Positions 1 to 8,459 of a stretch of 64,000 nucleotides of DNA are shown here, one piece after another. The stretch comes from Chthonomonas sp035294505. Lineage in GTDB: Bacteria; Armatimonadota; Chthonomonadetes; Chthonomonadales; Chthonomonadaceae. The notes beneath the pieces are model-generated. The model searched no databases. It worked only from the letters and a program-made list of their open reading frames with translations, and was not told where the DNA came from. The stretch's first letter is position 1, and each line of letters begins with the position of its first letter. The position numbers and the translations under genes are program-made. The stretch lies in the NCBI RefSeq assembly GCF_035294505.1, contig NZ_DATGKU010000038.1, positions 42,229 to 106,228 of the forward strand. Reading direction: 5' to 3'.

Positions 1-702
1 AAGCTGCCATAACATGGCGTGCTGTTTGTTGTCCGCAAGCAGTTGGGCATAGCCCACAATCCTAGAAGAACCGACGACTCCGGTCGCACAGCTGTTTGCG
101 TAGCCTTTCGGGTTGATGAGGAAAGGCCCTTTGTAGTTGTTGGAGCTGTCTTTTTCCCAAAATGCGGCTGAGAAGTGCGTAAGCTCTTGACTCACGGTGC
201 CCACAACCAGCGAAGCATCGCAGTCATAGACATCATAAGTGCCGGATGGCGGTTTCGGAAGCGGATGCTCTTCCCAGTTGCCAGTTTGCACGTTTTTGAT
301 CCAAACCGAAAAATGGTTATTCAATGGACCTAAGAGGCTGCCATTTCCCACAATGAGGCAGCCGCCGTGGGCGACTATTGATGGGAGGGGCAGAGATATC
401 CATTCGGATAAAGGGATGTTCTCTGTGGTGACCGGCACGTTATTCAGATGCCATAGCTCCATCGCAACATGGGAGGTGGCAGAGTCTTTAGCCAAAATCA
501 CCGCCAAATCGCCGTCGAGCAGGCAATCGGAGAGAATGGGGTTTTGCGAAAGAAGATAGGCATGTTGAGGGGGTGAAGGCGTTCGTGTGATGGGGGCAGC
601 GTTCGCGTGTGATAGGCCGATGATCCATCCCAGGCAAGTAATGAAGATTCGGGTGAGTTTCACGGCGAAGCCATCAGGCCGTTGTAAAGGGGTAGCTCTC
701 AT
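1..702 (-). CDS. Secreted HAF-repeat-like protein, 3' end cut by window edge
   Basis: On the minus strand an open frame starts at an ATG at 700-702 and runs without a stop to base 1, giving 234 codons of a longer protein. The N-terminus has a basic stretch (residues 11-18, with Arg and Lys) and then a hydrophobic segment (IFITCLGWIIGL) ending near ANA, a typical Sec signal peptide, so export is likely. Further in, the motif VVGYAQLLADNKQHAMLW resembles the repeats of the 'extracellular repeat, HAF family', which fold as beta-propeller-like proteins of unknown role. It starts 15 bases after the stop of the membrane-protein gene at 718-1329 and is probably the last gene of the kinase/phosphatase operon. 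The family call is moderate. The frame itself is well supported because no stop interrupts 700 bases. Confidence 0.7.
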   Translation of the reverse strand, partial: MRATPLQRPDGFAVKLTRIFITCLGWIIGLSHANAAPITRTPSPPQHAYLLSQNPILSDCLLDGDLAVILAKDSATSHVAMELWHLNNVPVTTENIPLSEWISLPLPSIVAHGGCLIVGNGSLLGPLNNHFSVWIKNVQTGNWEEHPLPKPPSGTYDVYDCDASLVVGTVSQELTHFSAAFWEKDSSNNYKGPFLINPKGYANSCATGVVGSSRIVGYAQLLADNKQHAMLWQL

Positions 703-717
703 CGTCCGTGTTTCCTT

Positions 718-1329
718 TCAGAGCGTGCGTATGCCGAGCACAAACAGGGTTAGGGCGATGAGGAGGTAGAGGATTCCCTGTAGCTTTTTAGCCTGATAAG
801 GCGTGTTATGCTTTTGGATGGCCTGTATGAGGCCGTAAGTAACGCCGTAGAAAAAAAGCGGGAGCCAAATGCTTTGAATGGAGATGACCGATTGAAGGAT
901 GAAAGCAAGGGAGGTAAAGGCGCTGACGACCAGGCTAAGCGCTGCGGCTATGAGCCAAGGCTGTACATTTTCCTCCTCTGCTTTCTCTTGTTGCTTTTTC
1001 TCTTTATTCTCACCCTTCAGCGCCAAGGCGAAAGCCCAGCTCTCTACGGCCCAACGGGCTGCTTCCGGTGTCATAGAGCGATTTGTAGTAAGCTTCTGGG
1101 TCATTTTATTGATCAGCCCTTCAAGCGCTTGATCGCTTTTAGCGGAGAGCAGCTCTTTGGGCACGTCCTCTTCCAACGCCATCATCAAGGCGTTTACCTC
1201 AGGCTTGTGCATTCCGCGGGCGTAGTCGCACAGAAGGGCACGACAACGCCTGCTCTCTTCGTGGATGGCGGTACCGTAGGTGCTTACGATATCGGCCAGT
1301 ATTTTGCGCACTGAATCGTCGTATGCCAT
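718..1329 (-). CDS. Hypothetical membrane protein of the kinase/phosphatase operon
   Basis: 203 aa. Not recognised as a named family. Residues 1-125 are soluble and helical, containing MTPEAARWAVESWA, a short motif I associate with uncharacterised proteins encoded beside bacterial Ser/Thr kinases. A charged stretch (KGENKEKKQQEKAEEEN) then leads into about three hydrophobic segments from residue 127 to the C-terminus, so the protein is probably membrane-anchored with its N-terminal domain in the cytoplasm. It begins 16 bases after the PrsW-like gene on the same strand, so co-transcription is likely. A role as membrane partner of the signalling module is inference from position only. Confidence 0.75.
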   Translation of the reverse strand: MAYDDSVRKILADIVSTYGTAIHEESRRCRALLCDYARGMHKPEVNALMMALEEDVPKELLSAKSDQALEGLINKMTQKLTTNRSMTPEAARWAVESWAFALALKGENKEKKQQEKAEEENVQPWLIAAALSLVVSAFTSLAFILQSVISIQSIWLPLFFYGVTYGLIQAIQKHNTPYQAKKLQGILYLLIALTLFVLGIRTL

Positions 1330-1345
1330 AAGCTCTGTTCCGTTC

Positions 1346-2794
1346 CTATTGTGAATAGCCGTTGTGTTTCAGTCGCTCCTTATAGATGTAGGAGGTGATG
1401 CCCGCACTGATAAGAATGCCCAGCAGGCCAAACGGGGAATCCCAAAGACCGTGGAGCAAGACAACGATGAGGAACGCTTTTAAGAAACGCGGGTCTTTCA
1501 CGGCCTTTTTAAGACTGCGCCCGCTTTCCCAAAACGCCGCACAGAGAATGCCCGTCCAAAGACAGTGGCCGTATGGGGAGAGCAAATTGCGGAAGATCAG
1601 GTTCAACAGCATGGCAACCAACCCTTGCTGCGAAAGATTAGGCAAGATGAGGACCCCGCCAGGTATTTTCTTTTCGAGAAGAGTAAGCGAGTTGTGAATG
1701 AAGATGTCAAGCCCATAGCCGGCAGTCTCTGCCACGGCAAAGCCAAAACCGGCGGCCGTTCCAATAATCAGGCCGTCCATGGGTTTATCGTATACGGGGT
1801 GTTTCCAGCGCCAAAAGGTAGCGAGCAGTTTGGCCGGCTCTTCCCAAATGCCTGCGAGAAACATAATAGGCGGCATGCCGAGCAACACCTGCGGCAAGAT
1901 GGTGGCAACCATCCCCAAAGAACCACCGAGCAGAAAGGTGATGAGAAGGGTGTTGATGGAGATGTTGGAGGTGTTGTAGGTTTCAACGATTCGCGTAAGC
2001 ACCACAATGGGAACCACCAAGCTAAGAGCAATAAGGGCGACAGGTAAGAGATGGAAATTGTCTGTCAGGGCAAAGAGCAGGATAAGCAGCCCCGCGAGGG
2101 TTCCCACAACCACTCCGTTACGAGTGGGGGCTGGCATGTTCTGCAGGAAGCCGATTTGTTTATTTTGCTTTTGGGCCAGCTGTTGGTTAATAACTCGCAG
2201 ATGAAGGTTGCCTAGCTGGAACTCATCGTTTGGGCGCAGAGGTACGGAAGCAACGTTTTTGCCGTTAACCTTCAGCAGATCGCCGGAGGCTCGAATGAGG
2301 ATGTGGTCATCTACAATATCGAGTTCGATCTGATCGGCCGGGAGCTGGGGGGCGGGCAGCACAAGGCCTGCAGGAGGGGCGCCACCTAGCGTCAGATGGC
2401 TATGGGTGAGAGCGAACTCTTGACCCGCGTTTGGGCCGGAGATAATGCGAAGGTACCATCCGCTCTTGAGCGGGACGCTCAAGAGCGGCTTGATCTCGAC
2501 TGTGGTGTTTCCAAACTGAATTTTTACATCGGGTTCGATTCGCACCGTTTGACCTGGTGCCACCACATAACGGCCTTTTCGTGGCGATTCGGCAATCCAG
2601 TCTATGGGAGACAGGTTGGTGATGCCCAGCACGGAGTCGTCGCCTGGCTTTGCGCTGACGCGGGCAACCACCTCGTCGGCCGGGCCGGAGGGAAAGTGAG
2701 GAAGGTCGTTTCGTCGGAACTCGGTACCGTATCGCAGTACGAAGTGACGTCCGCCGGGAACAATAAGTTGGCAAGGTTGTTCAGGTAGAGGCAT
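1346..2794 (-). CDS. FHA-like domain fused to PrsW-family intramembrane protease
   Basis: 482 aa. The first 210 residues are beta-rich. Residues about 110-205 look like a forkhead-associated domain (GWYLRIISGPNAGQEFAL, then LGNLHLRV near the end), a phosphothreonine-binding fold. From residue 230 there are 7-8 hydrophobic helices with the PrsW signatures: GIWEEPAKLL (the EExxK motif), DGLIIGTAAGFGFAVAET and HGLWDSPFG. PrsW enzymes are membrane metalloproteases that cut membrane-bound regulators such as anti-sigma factors in regulated proteolysis. The fusion suggests the protease is steered by phosphorylated partners made by the kinase and reset by the phosphatase in the same operon; that is inference. 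The start ATG lies 4 bases after the stop of the PP2C gene. Confidence 0.85.
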   Translation of the reverse strand: MPLPEQPCQLIVPGGRHFVLRYGTEFRRNDLPHFPSGPADEVVARVSAKPGDDSVLGITNLSPIDWIAESPRKGRYVVAPGQTVRIEPDVKIQFGNTTVEIKPLLSVPLKSGWYLRIISGPNAGQEFALTHSHLTLGGAPPAGLVLPAPQLPADQIELDIVDDHILIRASGDLLKVNGKNVASVPLRPNDEFQLGNLHLRVINQQLAQKQNKQIGFLQNMPAPTRNGVVVGTLAGLLILLFALTDNFHLLPVALIALSLVVPIVVLTRIVETYNTSNISINTLLITFLLGGSLGMVATILPQVLLGMPPIMFLAGIWEEPAKLLATFWRWKHPVYDKPMDGLIIGTAAGFGFAVAETAGYGLDIFIHNSLTLLEKKIPGGVLILPNLSQQGLVAMLLNLIFRNLLSPYGHCLWTGILCAAFWESGRSLKKAVKDPRFLKAFLIVVLLHGLWDSPFGLLGILISAGITSYIYKERLKHNGYSQ

Positions 2795-2798
2795 CGTT

Positions 2799-3914
2799 TC
2801 ATTCTCCTACAGAGGGTTTTGTAATGGGTTCTCCGTGCTTTGGAGGCATTTTTTTGCCGGTTTTAGGAACGCTTTGGGCAGGCTTAGGCCGCGAGATAGA
2901 GGGTGGTATGGAGATGTGTTTTGGCTTGGGAGAAGGCCACCAGTGAAAGATGGCGGCGGTTAACAGGGCACCGATCGCCAAACCGAGGAGAAAGGCCGGC
3001 CAGGAAAAGGGCTTTCTTCGCGGCATATCTCTATCGCTGAGCCGAACAAGCGGGTTAGCTGAGGCGATCAGTAATACGGTGATATCATCGCCGCTCCCCT
3101 CTCTTGATGTATCGCTTAGCCACGTTTCGAGGTTGGTCTTTACATCCTCATCGCGTCCATTGGCAAGCAGACCGGCCAGATCGGTGGCCGCTTTGAAAAA
3201 GCTCTTCTCGTCCACAAAGGAGTTGACATAGCCGTCTGTGGAGAGCATGATCATCATCATGTCGTTTCGACAAGCGTTCAGCGTGGCAAAGCGAAACTCT
3301 TGGGCGGCATCCTCCATGCATAGGGAGGTTGTTTCATTGGCGATATGGCGCGCATCCTTAAGAATCGGGCGCGTAACCTGCCCGTCTCGATACACGACGA
3401 GTGCATCACCATCGCCTATTTGGAGGAGGGCGATGTGGTAGCCCGAAGCGACGAACGCGAGCAGGGTGGTTCCATAGATCAAAAAAGGATCGGCTTCAAG
3501 CGTATCGCGAGGGGTCACTTCCCCTTCGTTTTGTAGAGCCTCTAACTCCGCAGCGGTGATGGGGTGTTCGTAGAAGTGACTTCTTACTTTTTCACGCCAT
3601 CTTTCCACAATGCGTTCGGCACTTCTTTGCAAGCTTTTGGGGGAGAGAGGGGCAGGGGGTCTGTCGGTTTTAAGGAGTTCGCCCAACACCTCTACGGCGG
3701 TCTCAACCGCAAAGCGGGCGCCGATGTCGCTGCGAAAGCTTCTTGCGCTGCCGTGCCCGTCCGCCAAAGCGGCGACGAGCCGTTCTGCGCTCTCGGTTTG
3801 GGAAGACCATAGGTGAGCGTCTTGGCAGGGAAGTCCGCGTACCCGATGCAGAGCGCCCTGTACCGACGTGCCTAAGATTTTCCACTCGCATTTTGGTGAA
3901 GTGCGTTTGTCCAT
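2799..3914 (-). CDS. PP2C-family Ser/Thr phosphatase with C-terminal membrane anchor
   Basis: 371 aa. The metal-binding motif ADGHG is at residues 51-55, in the position of the first conserved Asp of PP2C phosphatases. ISLSTDGYVN-like text (MIMLSTDGYVNSF) near residue 225 and GSGDDITVLLI near residue 275 supply the later metal ligands. A single hydrophobic helix (FLLGLAIGALLTAAIF) near residues 307-325 is followed by a Pro/Lys-rich tail, so the catalytic domain probably sits in the cytoplasm on a membrane anchor. PP2C enzymes remove phosphate from Ser/Thr. Here the likely substrate is the neighbouring kinase or its targets. Gaps to both neighbours are under 10 bases, which supports one operon. 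Confidence 0.9.
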   Translation of the reverse strand: MDKRTSPKCEWKILGTSVQGALHRVRGLPCQDAHLWSSQTESAERLVAALADGHGSARSFRSDIGARFAVETAVEVLGELLKTDRPPAPLSPKSLQRSAERIVERWREKVRSHFYEHPITAAELEALQNEGEVTPRDTLEADPFLIYGTTLLAFVASGYHIALLQIGDGDALVVYRDGQVTRPILKDARHIANETTSLCMEDAAQEFRFATLNACRNDMMMIMLSTDGYVNSFVDEKSFFKAATDLAGLLANGRDEDVKTNLETWLSDTSREGSGDDITVLLIASANPLVRLSDRDMPRRKPFSWPAFLLGLAIGALLTAAIFHWWPSPKPKHISIPPSISRPKPAQSVPKTGKKMPPKHGEPITKPSVGE

Positions 3915-3920
3915 GGGGTT

Positions 3921-4634
3921 TTACCAGACCAGGTCGTCATCGGGGGGCGACACGTCATGATCCTTATGATCATCCTGATCATCCAGTGCGTCGCCGTGGT
4001 GCAATAGGTTCTTTTCTTCCTCTGGTTTCGGAGAGGATGCGACACGAATGGCCACCGTGGATGCCCAACGGATTTGACGCACTAGAGATTCCGGGTTGTT
4101 TGCAAGCAGCGGTTGAAGCTCAGCATGGCCGATGAAATCCTGCAACATGCGGAGGTCGGCATCTTTGCCGATGGCGATGGCCATTCGCACCGCCTTCTTT
4201 CCCCACTCCTCGCTCATAAGCTCTTGAAGAGCGGTTTTGTAATCGTCGGTGGCTTGGCCGTCGGAGGCAAGAACGAGGACAGGGGGCAAAGCCCTTTCGG
4301 GCATAGGAGGCACCTTTAGCTGCTCGGTGACGAGGCGAAACGCTTTGCCCATATCGGTTACCCCATCGGCGGTGAGGTCGCTCCAAACGAACTGCTCGAT
4401 GGGCATGGGGTCTTTGATGTGCCAGTCCGCCCCGGTGGAGAAACGGACGGCTCGCACCAACATTTTGGCGTTCGCGTTCTCGGCAGCGGCTTTCTGCATG
4501 TGAGGGATGGCTTCGCGAATGGCGTTGTTCAGCGCCGCCATCTTGCCTTGTGCTGCCATAGAGCCGGAGCAGTCAAGAATCCAAATAAAATGCAAAGGGC
4601 GCGATGCAACCTCTCCGCCTGGTCGTTGTAACAT
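3921..4634 (-). CDS. von Willebrand factor A domain protein (TerY-like)
   Basis: 237 aa. The MIDAS metal site DCSGSM is at residues 21-26, with a supporting Thr/Asp further in (VLASDGQATDD). The fold matches the single-domain vWA proteins of the TerY type. The C-terminus is acidic and His-rich (DDQDDHKDHDVSPPDDD), perhaps a metal-binding tail. The gene lies between the kinase and the phosphatase, the order seen in TerY-P triads (vWA, PP2C and kinase), which are linked to metal or stress responses. TerY identity is inferred from context more than from sequence alone. The first ATG is used. The kinase stop lies 15 bases upstream. Confidence 0.85.
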   Translation of the reverse strand: MLQRPGGEVASRPLHFIWILDCSGSMAAQGKMAALNNAIREAIPHMQKAAAENANAKMLVRAVRFSTGADWHIKDPMPIEQFVWSDLTADGVTDMGKAFRLVTEQLKVPPMPERALPPVLVLASDGQATDDYKTALQELMSEEWGKKAVRMAIAIGKDADLRMLQDFIGHAELQPLLANNPESLVRQIRWASTVAIRVASSPKPEEEKNLLHHGDALDDQDDHKDHDVSPPDDDLVW

Positions 4635-4649
4635 GGTTTCCTCTCCAGT

Positions 4650-5957
4650 TTAAGTGATATCGTTGATGAGTTCGGCCTGGCTTTGGCCGAATTGAAGCTT
4701 CATGCCGGGAAGCAGGGCGATGCTGCGTTCAGGCTCTACCACCCTCGGCTCTCCGGTGGGAGCAGTAGCCCCCCAGCTGAAGGGAGAGAGGTTTTTGAGG
4801 CCAAGGAGCGCAGGGTTTTTGGGGTGTGATACCACGCAGCCAACCGGCTCGGAAAAGTCGTAGAGTCGCTCCTCCTTGATATGATGGGGATAGAGCTTTT
4901 TCTCTAGGCTTAACACGACTCGCTTATGGTGAATCTGAAGGTAGAGCAGCGATTCGTGTTCTCTCCGGCATGCCCAGCAGGTCGGGTGCCCTTGAAAGAG
5001 GCAGATATTTTCTGCCCCACAATGGGGGCAGTTCCAGAGGGCATCGCGCATGTCACAGAAAGCTCCTTTCCACTCACTTTCTCTGGCCCGCCGATAGGGG
5101 TCTGTAAGGCCTGCTGTGAACGTTCGGGTAAAGAGTTCTTTGAGTGCCGAAGGAAGTATTTCCCAAAGAATCAGAGCGTTGTCATGAATCCCCGGAACCG
5201 GACGATTGGAAGCGTCGTCAGGGTCGAAAATAAAGAGAGGTTCGTGCCCGTAGAGCCTAATCATCGCCTCGAAATCGAAACAGCGAATCTGCGCCTCCCT
5301 CGCCCCGTCTAAGGGGTGGTTGAGCACCAAAAGGGTGAACAGGAGAACGGCAAGGGAGTAGAGATCGGTTTGGATAGAGGGAAGTGCCTCGCCTCGCAGT
5401 ATCTCCGGTGCCATAAAAAGAGGCGTGCCTATGATTTGAGAAAATTCGTCTAAGCCTTCTGGGGTCACGTTATCGCAGTCGCAGATGAGCGTCTCGCCGG
5501 TTTGGGGGTCAAAGGCGATGTTGCCAAAAGAGATATCGCGATAACAGTAGCCTATAGAATGCAGAGTAAGATAGCTGTTGGCTGCGAGATAGCCTACGGT
5601 GGCGAGCACATACCAGGAGGGGTCTACCTTTCGGCTGAGCACTTTGCTCGGTGAGACGTAGTTAGGAGGGATCAGAGGCATGAGATAGCCAAACCCCGAT
5701 CCGTTCGGCAGAGCCACCGTATCGAAAGGCCAGATAAACTGTGAGGAAGGGCTGCCCTCTTCGATGAGACGCTGGATGTTTGCTTTTTGTAGGTCGGTCG
5801 CAAACTGCGGGAAATACCACTTCACGGCGTAGGCCTGGTCGTCGAGACGGACCTTGTAGACCTCTCCCTGCGTGCCGCTGCCCAGCAGACCCTCCACGAT
5901 GCAAGGCGAGCGTGCGAAACAGGCCTTTAATGTCTGCCCTTGTTGTAGAGTTTCCAT
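4650..5957 (-). CDS. Serine/threonine protein kinase with C-terminal zinc ribbon
   Basis: 435 aa. Kinase landmarks: glycine loop GSGTQGEV at residues 27-33, Lys in AVKWYF at about residue 46, catalytic YRDISFGN at 139-146 (Tyr in place of His in HRD, but Asp and Asn kept), DCDN at 160-163 in place of DFG, and MAPE at 182-185. So the activation segment is divergent but the catalytic residues are present. Residues 310-330 hold two CxxC pairs (CPHC and CWAC), a zinc ribbon. The last 80 residues are beta-rich. A kinase with a C-terminal zinc ribbon next to a vWA protein and a PP2C is the TerY-P arrangement. It is the first gene of the minus-strand operon; a -10-like TATAAT (read on minus) is at 6032-6037, without a clear -35. 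Confidence 0.88.
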   Translation of the reverse strand: METLQQGQTLKACFARSPCIVEGLLGSGTQGEVYKVRLDDQAYAVKWYFPQFATDLQKANIQRLIEEGSPSSQFIWPFDTVALPNGSGFGYLMPLIPPNYVSPSKVLSRKVDPSWYVLATVGYLAANSYLTLHSIGYCYRDISFGNIAFDPQTGETLICDCDNVTPEGLDEFSQIIGTPLFMAPEILRGEALPSIQTDLYSLAVLLFTLLVLNHPLDGAREAQIRCFDFEAMIRLYGHEPLFIFDPDDASNRPVPGIHDNALILWEILPSALKELFTRTFTAGLTDPYRRARESEWKGAFCDMRDALWNCPHCGAENICLFQGHPTCWACRREHESLLYLQIHHKRVVLSLEKKLYPHHIKEERLYDFSEPVGCVVSHPKNPALLGLKNLSPFSWGATAPTGEPRVVEPERSIALLPGMKLQFGQSQAELINDIT

Positions 5958-6381
5958 ACCTTGATTTCCTAAAGACCGACTCTACTGGCCGTTTTTTCGT
6001 CGGTCGGAATACATCGCCCGATGACACAGGGATTATACAAACAGAACGTGAAATTATCGTGATAAGTCTAGATAGAAAATTAGAATAATTTATATTAAGT
6101 AATAGTGGTACAGAGCGGAAAGGGAGCATCCGGTTTGCCTACAGGAGCGGGCGAGAGGCCTAGGGGCGCCCTCATATTGATTTTTTCCTGCCCTTCGTGT
6201 AGAATAAGGCCTCAAGGCCGCCGTTTTGAAGGCGAACCGGGGCCGAGAAGAAGCCGTACCGTTGAGAAACACCGGCTCTACCGCGTGGGCAGGGCCTCCT
6301 GAACCTGGTGTGCGCCATCATGGCCTCCCCTCGGGCAGGGTGGGCGGCACTCTGCCCCCGAAAAATACCGTAACACTGAAC
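5958..6381. other. Divergent intergenic region between kinase operon and DUF5693 gene
   Basis: 424 bases between two divergent units. Bases 6040-6110 are AT-rich, unlike the flanks, and hold the -10-like element for the minus operon at 6032-6037. The stretch 6226-6381 is open in the frame of the downstream gene but lacks a recognisable signal and is Pro/Arg-rich, so I treat it as untranslated. No RNA gene was recognised. Confidence 0.5.
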
Positions 6382-8454
6382 ATGAGACGATCACCAATTA
6401 CCTGGCTGTTTCTGGCCGTTGGTCTGCTTGCCGCCCTCGTTGCCACCTATCGCCGCTTCCACGTGGAGATGGCCAATCGGCGTGTGGCTTTGGGGGTGGA
6501 GTATGCAGAGGCCGATCAGCTCGCACGCTTCGCAAATGTCCCGCTTGCTAGCGTTTTGCAGGATTTTAAACGTCAAGGCCTAAGCGCGCTCATCCTCACC
6601 GAGGATACGCCCATGTTGCTCGAAACCACCGGCGCCATACGCCCTATCTTCGAGCCGTTGCCGGATGGTCACTCCTATACATTGGCCGTGGTGCGCAGCG
6701 AGAGCCTGCTGACACGCATTGGGGCGGCACTGCGTGCTCGGGGGATTGTGGTTACCGACTACCCCTCCCCCCAATCGTTTCCCGAACCGCACGCCGGCAT
6801 CACTCGGTTCGTTGTAGACCCGCAAGTTGCGCCCCACGCGGCCGCCTTAGAGGCCAACCTGGACTATGCCCATATCCGAACGCTTGGCATTGGGCTGCCT
6901 CCGCTCGGGGTTGCGGCTGCCAAACAGGCAGGCTTGCAGATCGTCGCCCGCATCGCCAACTTTCCAGGGGTCTCGAAGGCCACGGCCGCAGCGGTTTTAC
7001 AGAGCCTTGTGGCCCAAGGGGCCTCGGTGGTGATCTTCAACGGCGATGAGGTGCTGGGCTACCGCGGACAAGAGAAGGCCGTTGCGCCTTTGCTTCGACC
7101 GGCTCATGGCATTGTCTACGGCGATATCGAGTTCGGCAAGCAGAAAGGAGTGACCGATCTCACCCAGGCTTTGAAGGGAGACTATGTGCGGGTTCACAGC
7201 ATTCTGCCGGCCGAGATGGGGCAAATGAGCGATTCGGCCATGGTGGAACGGTTTGGGTTGGCGGTGCGTGAGCGCAACATTCGCCTCTGCTATATCCACC
7301 TGCTTACCGATGCCGGCTCGGATGCGGTGGCCCAGAATGCGCTTTATATTAAACGGATCGCGCGACGTATCGAACACGGAGGGGCATGGACGGGCGGAGG
7401 TTTTGCTTTTGGCCCGGCACATCCTTTTCAACGGCTGGAGATTCCCGTGGGGCTTTTTGCTCTCATGGGGCTTGGGGTAGGCGCCGGCGTGGCCTGGATG
7501 TTGGCGCTGATTGTGCCGCTTTCCAAACGACAGGAGCTGGTCTTGACTATCGGTTGCGCCGTGGTTTTTGGGTTTCTCGCGCTGGTGCATGTTAAAGGAC
7601 GTCAGCTTACGGCGCTGGCCGCCGGCATCGCTTTTCCGGCCATCGCCTGCCTTAGCTTCTTGCCCGACCCAGAATCGACCGCCCCTACCTATCCCAACGG
7701 AGAGTCCCTACGTCGTGCCATCCGCACGCTGTTGCAGGCAAGCCTGCTTACCCTGCCCGGCATCTTGTTGGTGGTTGGCCTGTTGGCTTCGCGCCTCTTC
7801 CTTACAAAAACCGATCAGTTCCTCGGCATTAAGGCACAGCATGCCATCCCTATCCTTCTGGTAGCTCTGGTGCTGTTGCAAGGAGGAAAGGCGCGTGCAG
7901 GGGAGAGTTGGCCGGTTTGGAGGGAGCGTGCCCTGTTTAAGCTGCGCAGAAATCTCAATGAGCCTGCTCGCTACAGCATTCTGCTATTAACCCTAGTGGC
8001 TTTGGCCGTATTGGCCATCATGCTCATTCGTACGGGCAACGATGCGGCCGTGGGGGTAAGCCCGCTGGAGTTGAAGTTTCGTGCCCTGTTAGACCATCTT
8101 CTGCCGGTACGTCCGCGCACGAAGGAGTTTCTCATAGGCCATCCGGCCTTCGTGTTGGCCTTTGCTTGGTGGTGGCGAGGGAGAAGGCGATTGGCCTTGC
8201 CCACTTTTGTGGTGGGCAGCATCGGGCAGGTCTCTTTCCTCAACACGTTCTGCCACATCCATACCCCGCTCATCGTTTCGGCATGGCGAGGGGGGCTAGG
8301 CATTCTGCTGGGAGGCCTCATCGGAGCGGCTCTTTTCTTAGCGGTTGAAGCGCTTTTTCCGCTAAAACCCGCTGAGCCGGAAAAGCGTTCTGAAATGGAG
8401 GTTTCCGATGGGCGACCTGCAGAGCCGACAAAAGCCTCTCTTCCTGTTCCCTAA
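6382..8454 (+). CDS. DUF5693 family multi-pass membrane protein
   Basis: 690 aa from the ATG at 6382. This start was chosen because the sequence directly after it is a membrane anchor (WLFLAVGLLAALVATY), as in the family. The more upstream ATG at 6226 would add 52 residues of low-complexity sequence. Residues about 25-340 form an extracytoplasmic domain, followed by about nine hydrophobic segments (for example MGLGVGAGVAWMLALIVPL). The family is uncharacterised but is commonly encoded beside csaB, as here, where the next ATG is 5 bases after this stop. That link points to cell-surface polymer modification or S-layer anchoring; the function is inferred. The last 30 residues are charged and poorly conserved. 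Confidence 0.85.
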   Translation: MRRSPITWLFLAVGLLAALVATYRRFHVEMANRRVALGVEYAEADQLARFANVPLASVLQDFKRQGLSALILTEDTPMLLETTGAIRPIFEPLPDGHSYTLAVVRSESLLTRIGAALRARGIVVTDYPSPQSFPEPHAGITRFVVDPQVAPHAAALEANLDYAHIRTLGIGLPPLGVAAAKQAGLQIVARIANFPGVSKATAAAVLQSLVAQGASVVIFNGDEVLGYRGQEKAVAPLLRPAHGIVYGDIEFGKQKGVTDLTQALKGDYVRVHSILPAEMGQMSDSAMVERFGLAVRERNIRLCYIHLLTDAGSDAVAQNALYIKRIARRIEHGGAWTGGGFAFGPAHPFQRLEIPVGLFALMGLGVGAGVAWMLALIVPLSKRQELVLTIGCAVVFGFLALVHVKGRQLTALAAGIAFPAIACLSFLPDPESTAPTYPNGESLRRAIRTLLQASLLTLPGILLVVGLLASRLFLTKTDQFLGIKAQHAIPILLVALVLLQGGKARAGESWPVWRERALFKLRRNLNEPARYSILLLTLVALAVLAIMLIRTGNDAAVGVSPLELKFRALLDHLLPVRPRTKEFLIGHPAFVLAFAWWWRGRRRLALPTFVVGSIGQVSFLNTFCHIHTPLIVSAWRGGLGILLGGLIGAALFLAVEALFPLKPAEPEKRSEMEVSDGRPAEPTKASLPVP

Positions 8455-8459
8455 GGGCG

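Noticed and set aside
6226..6381. N-terminal extension of the DUF5693 protein
   Set aside because: The 52 added residues are low-complexity, lack a ribosome binding site and would place a membrane anchor internally.
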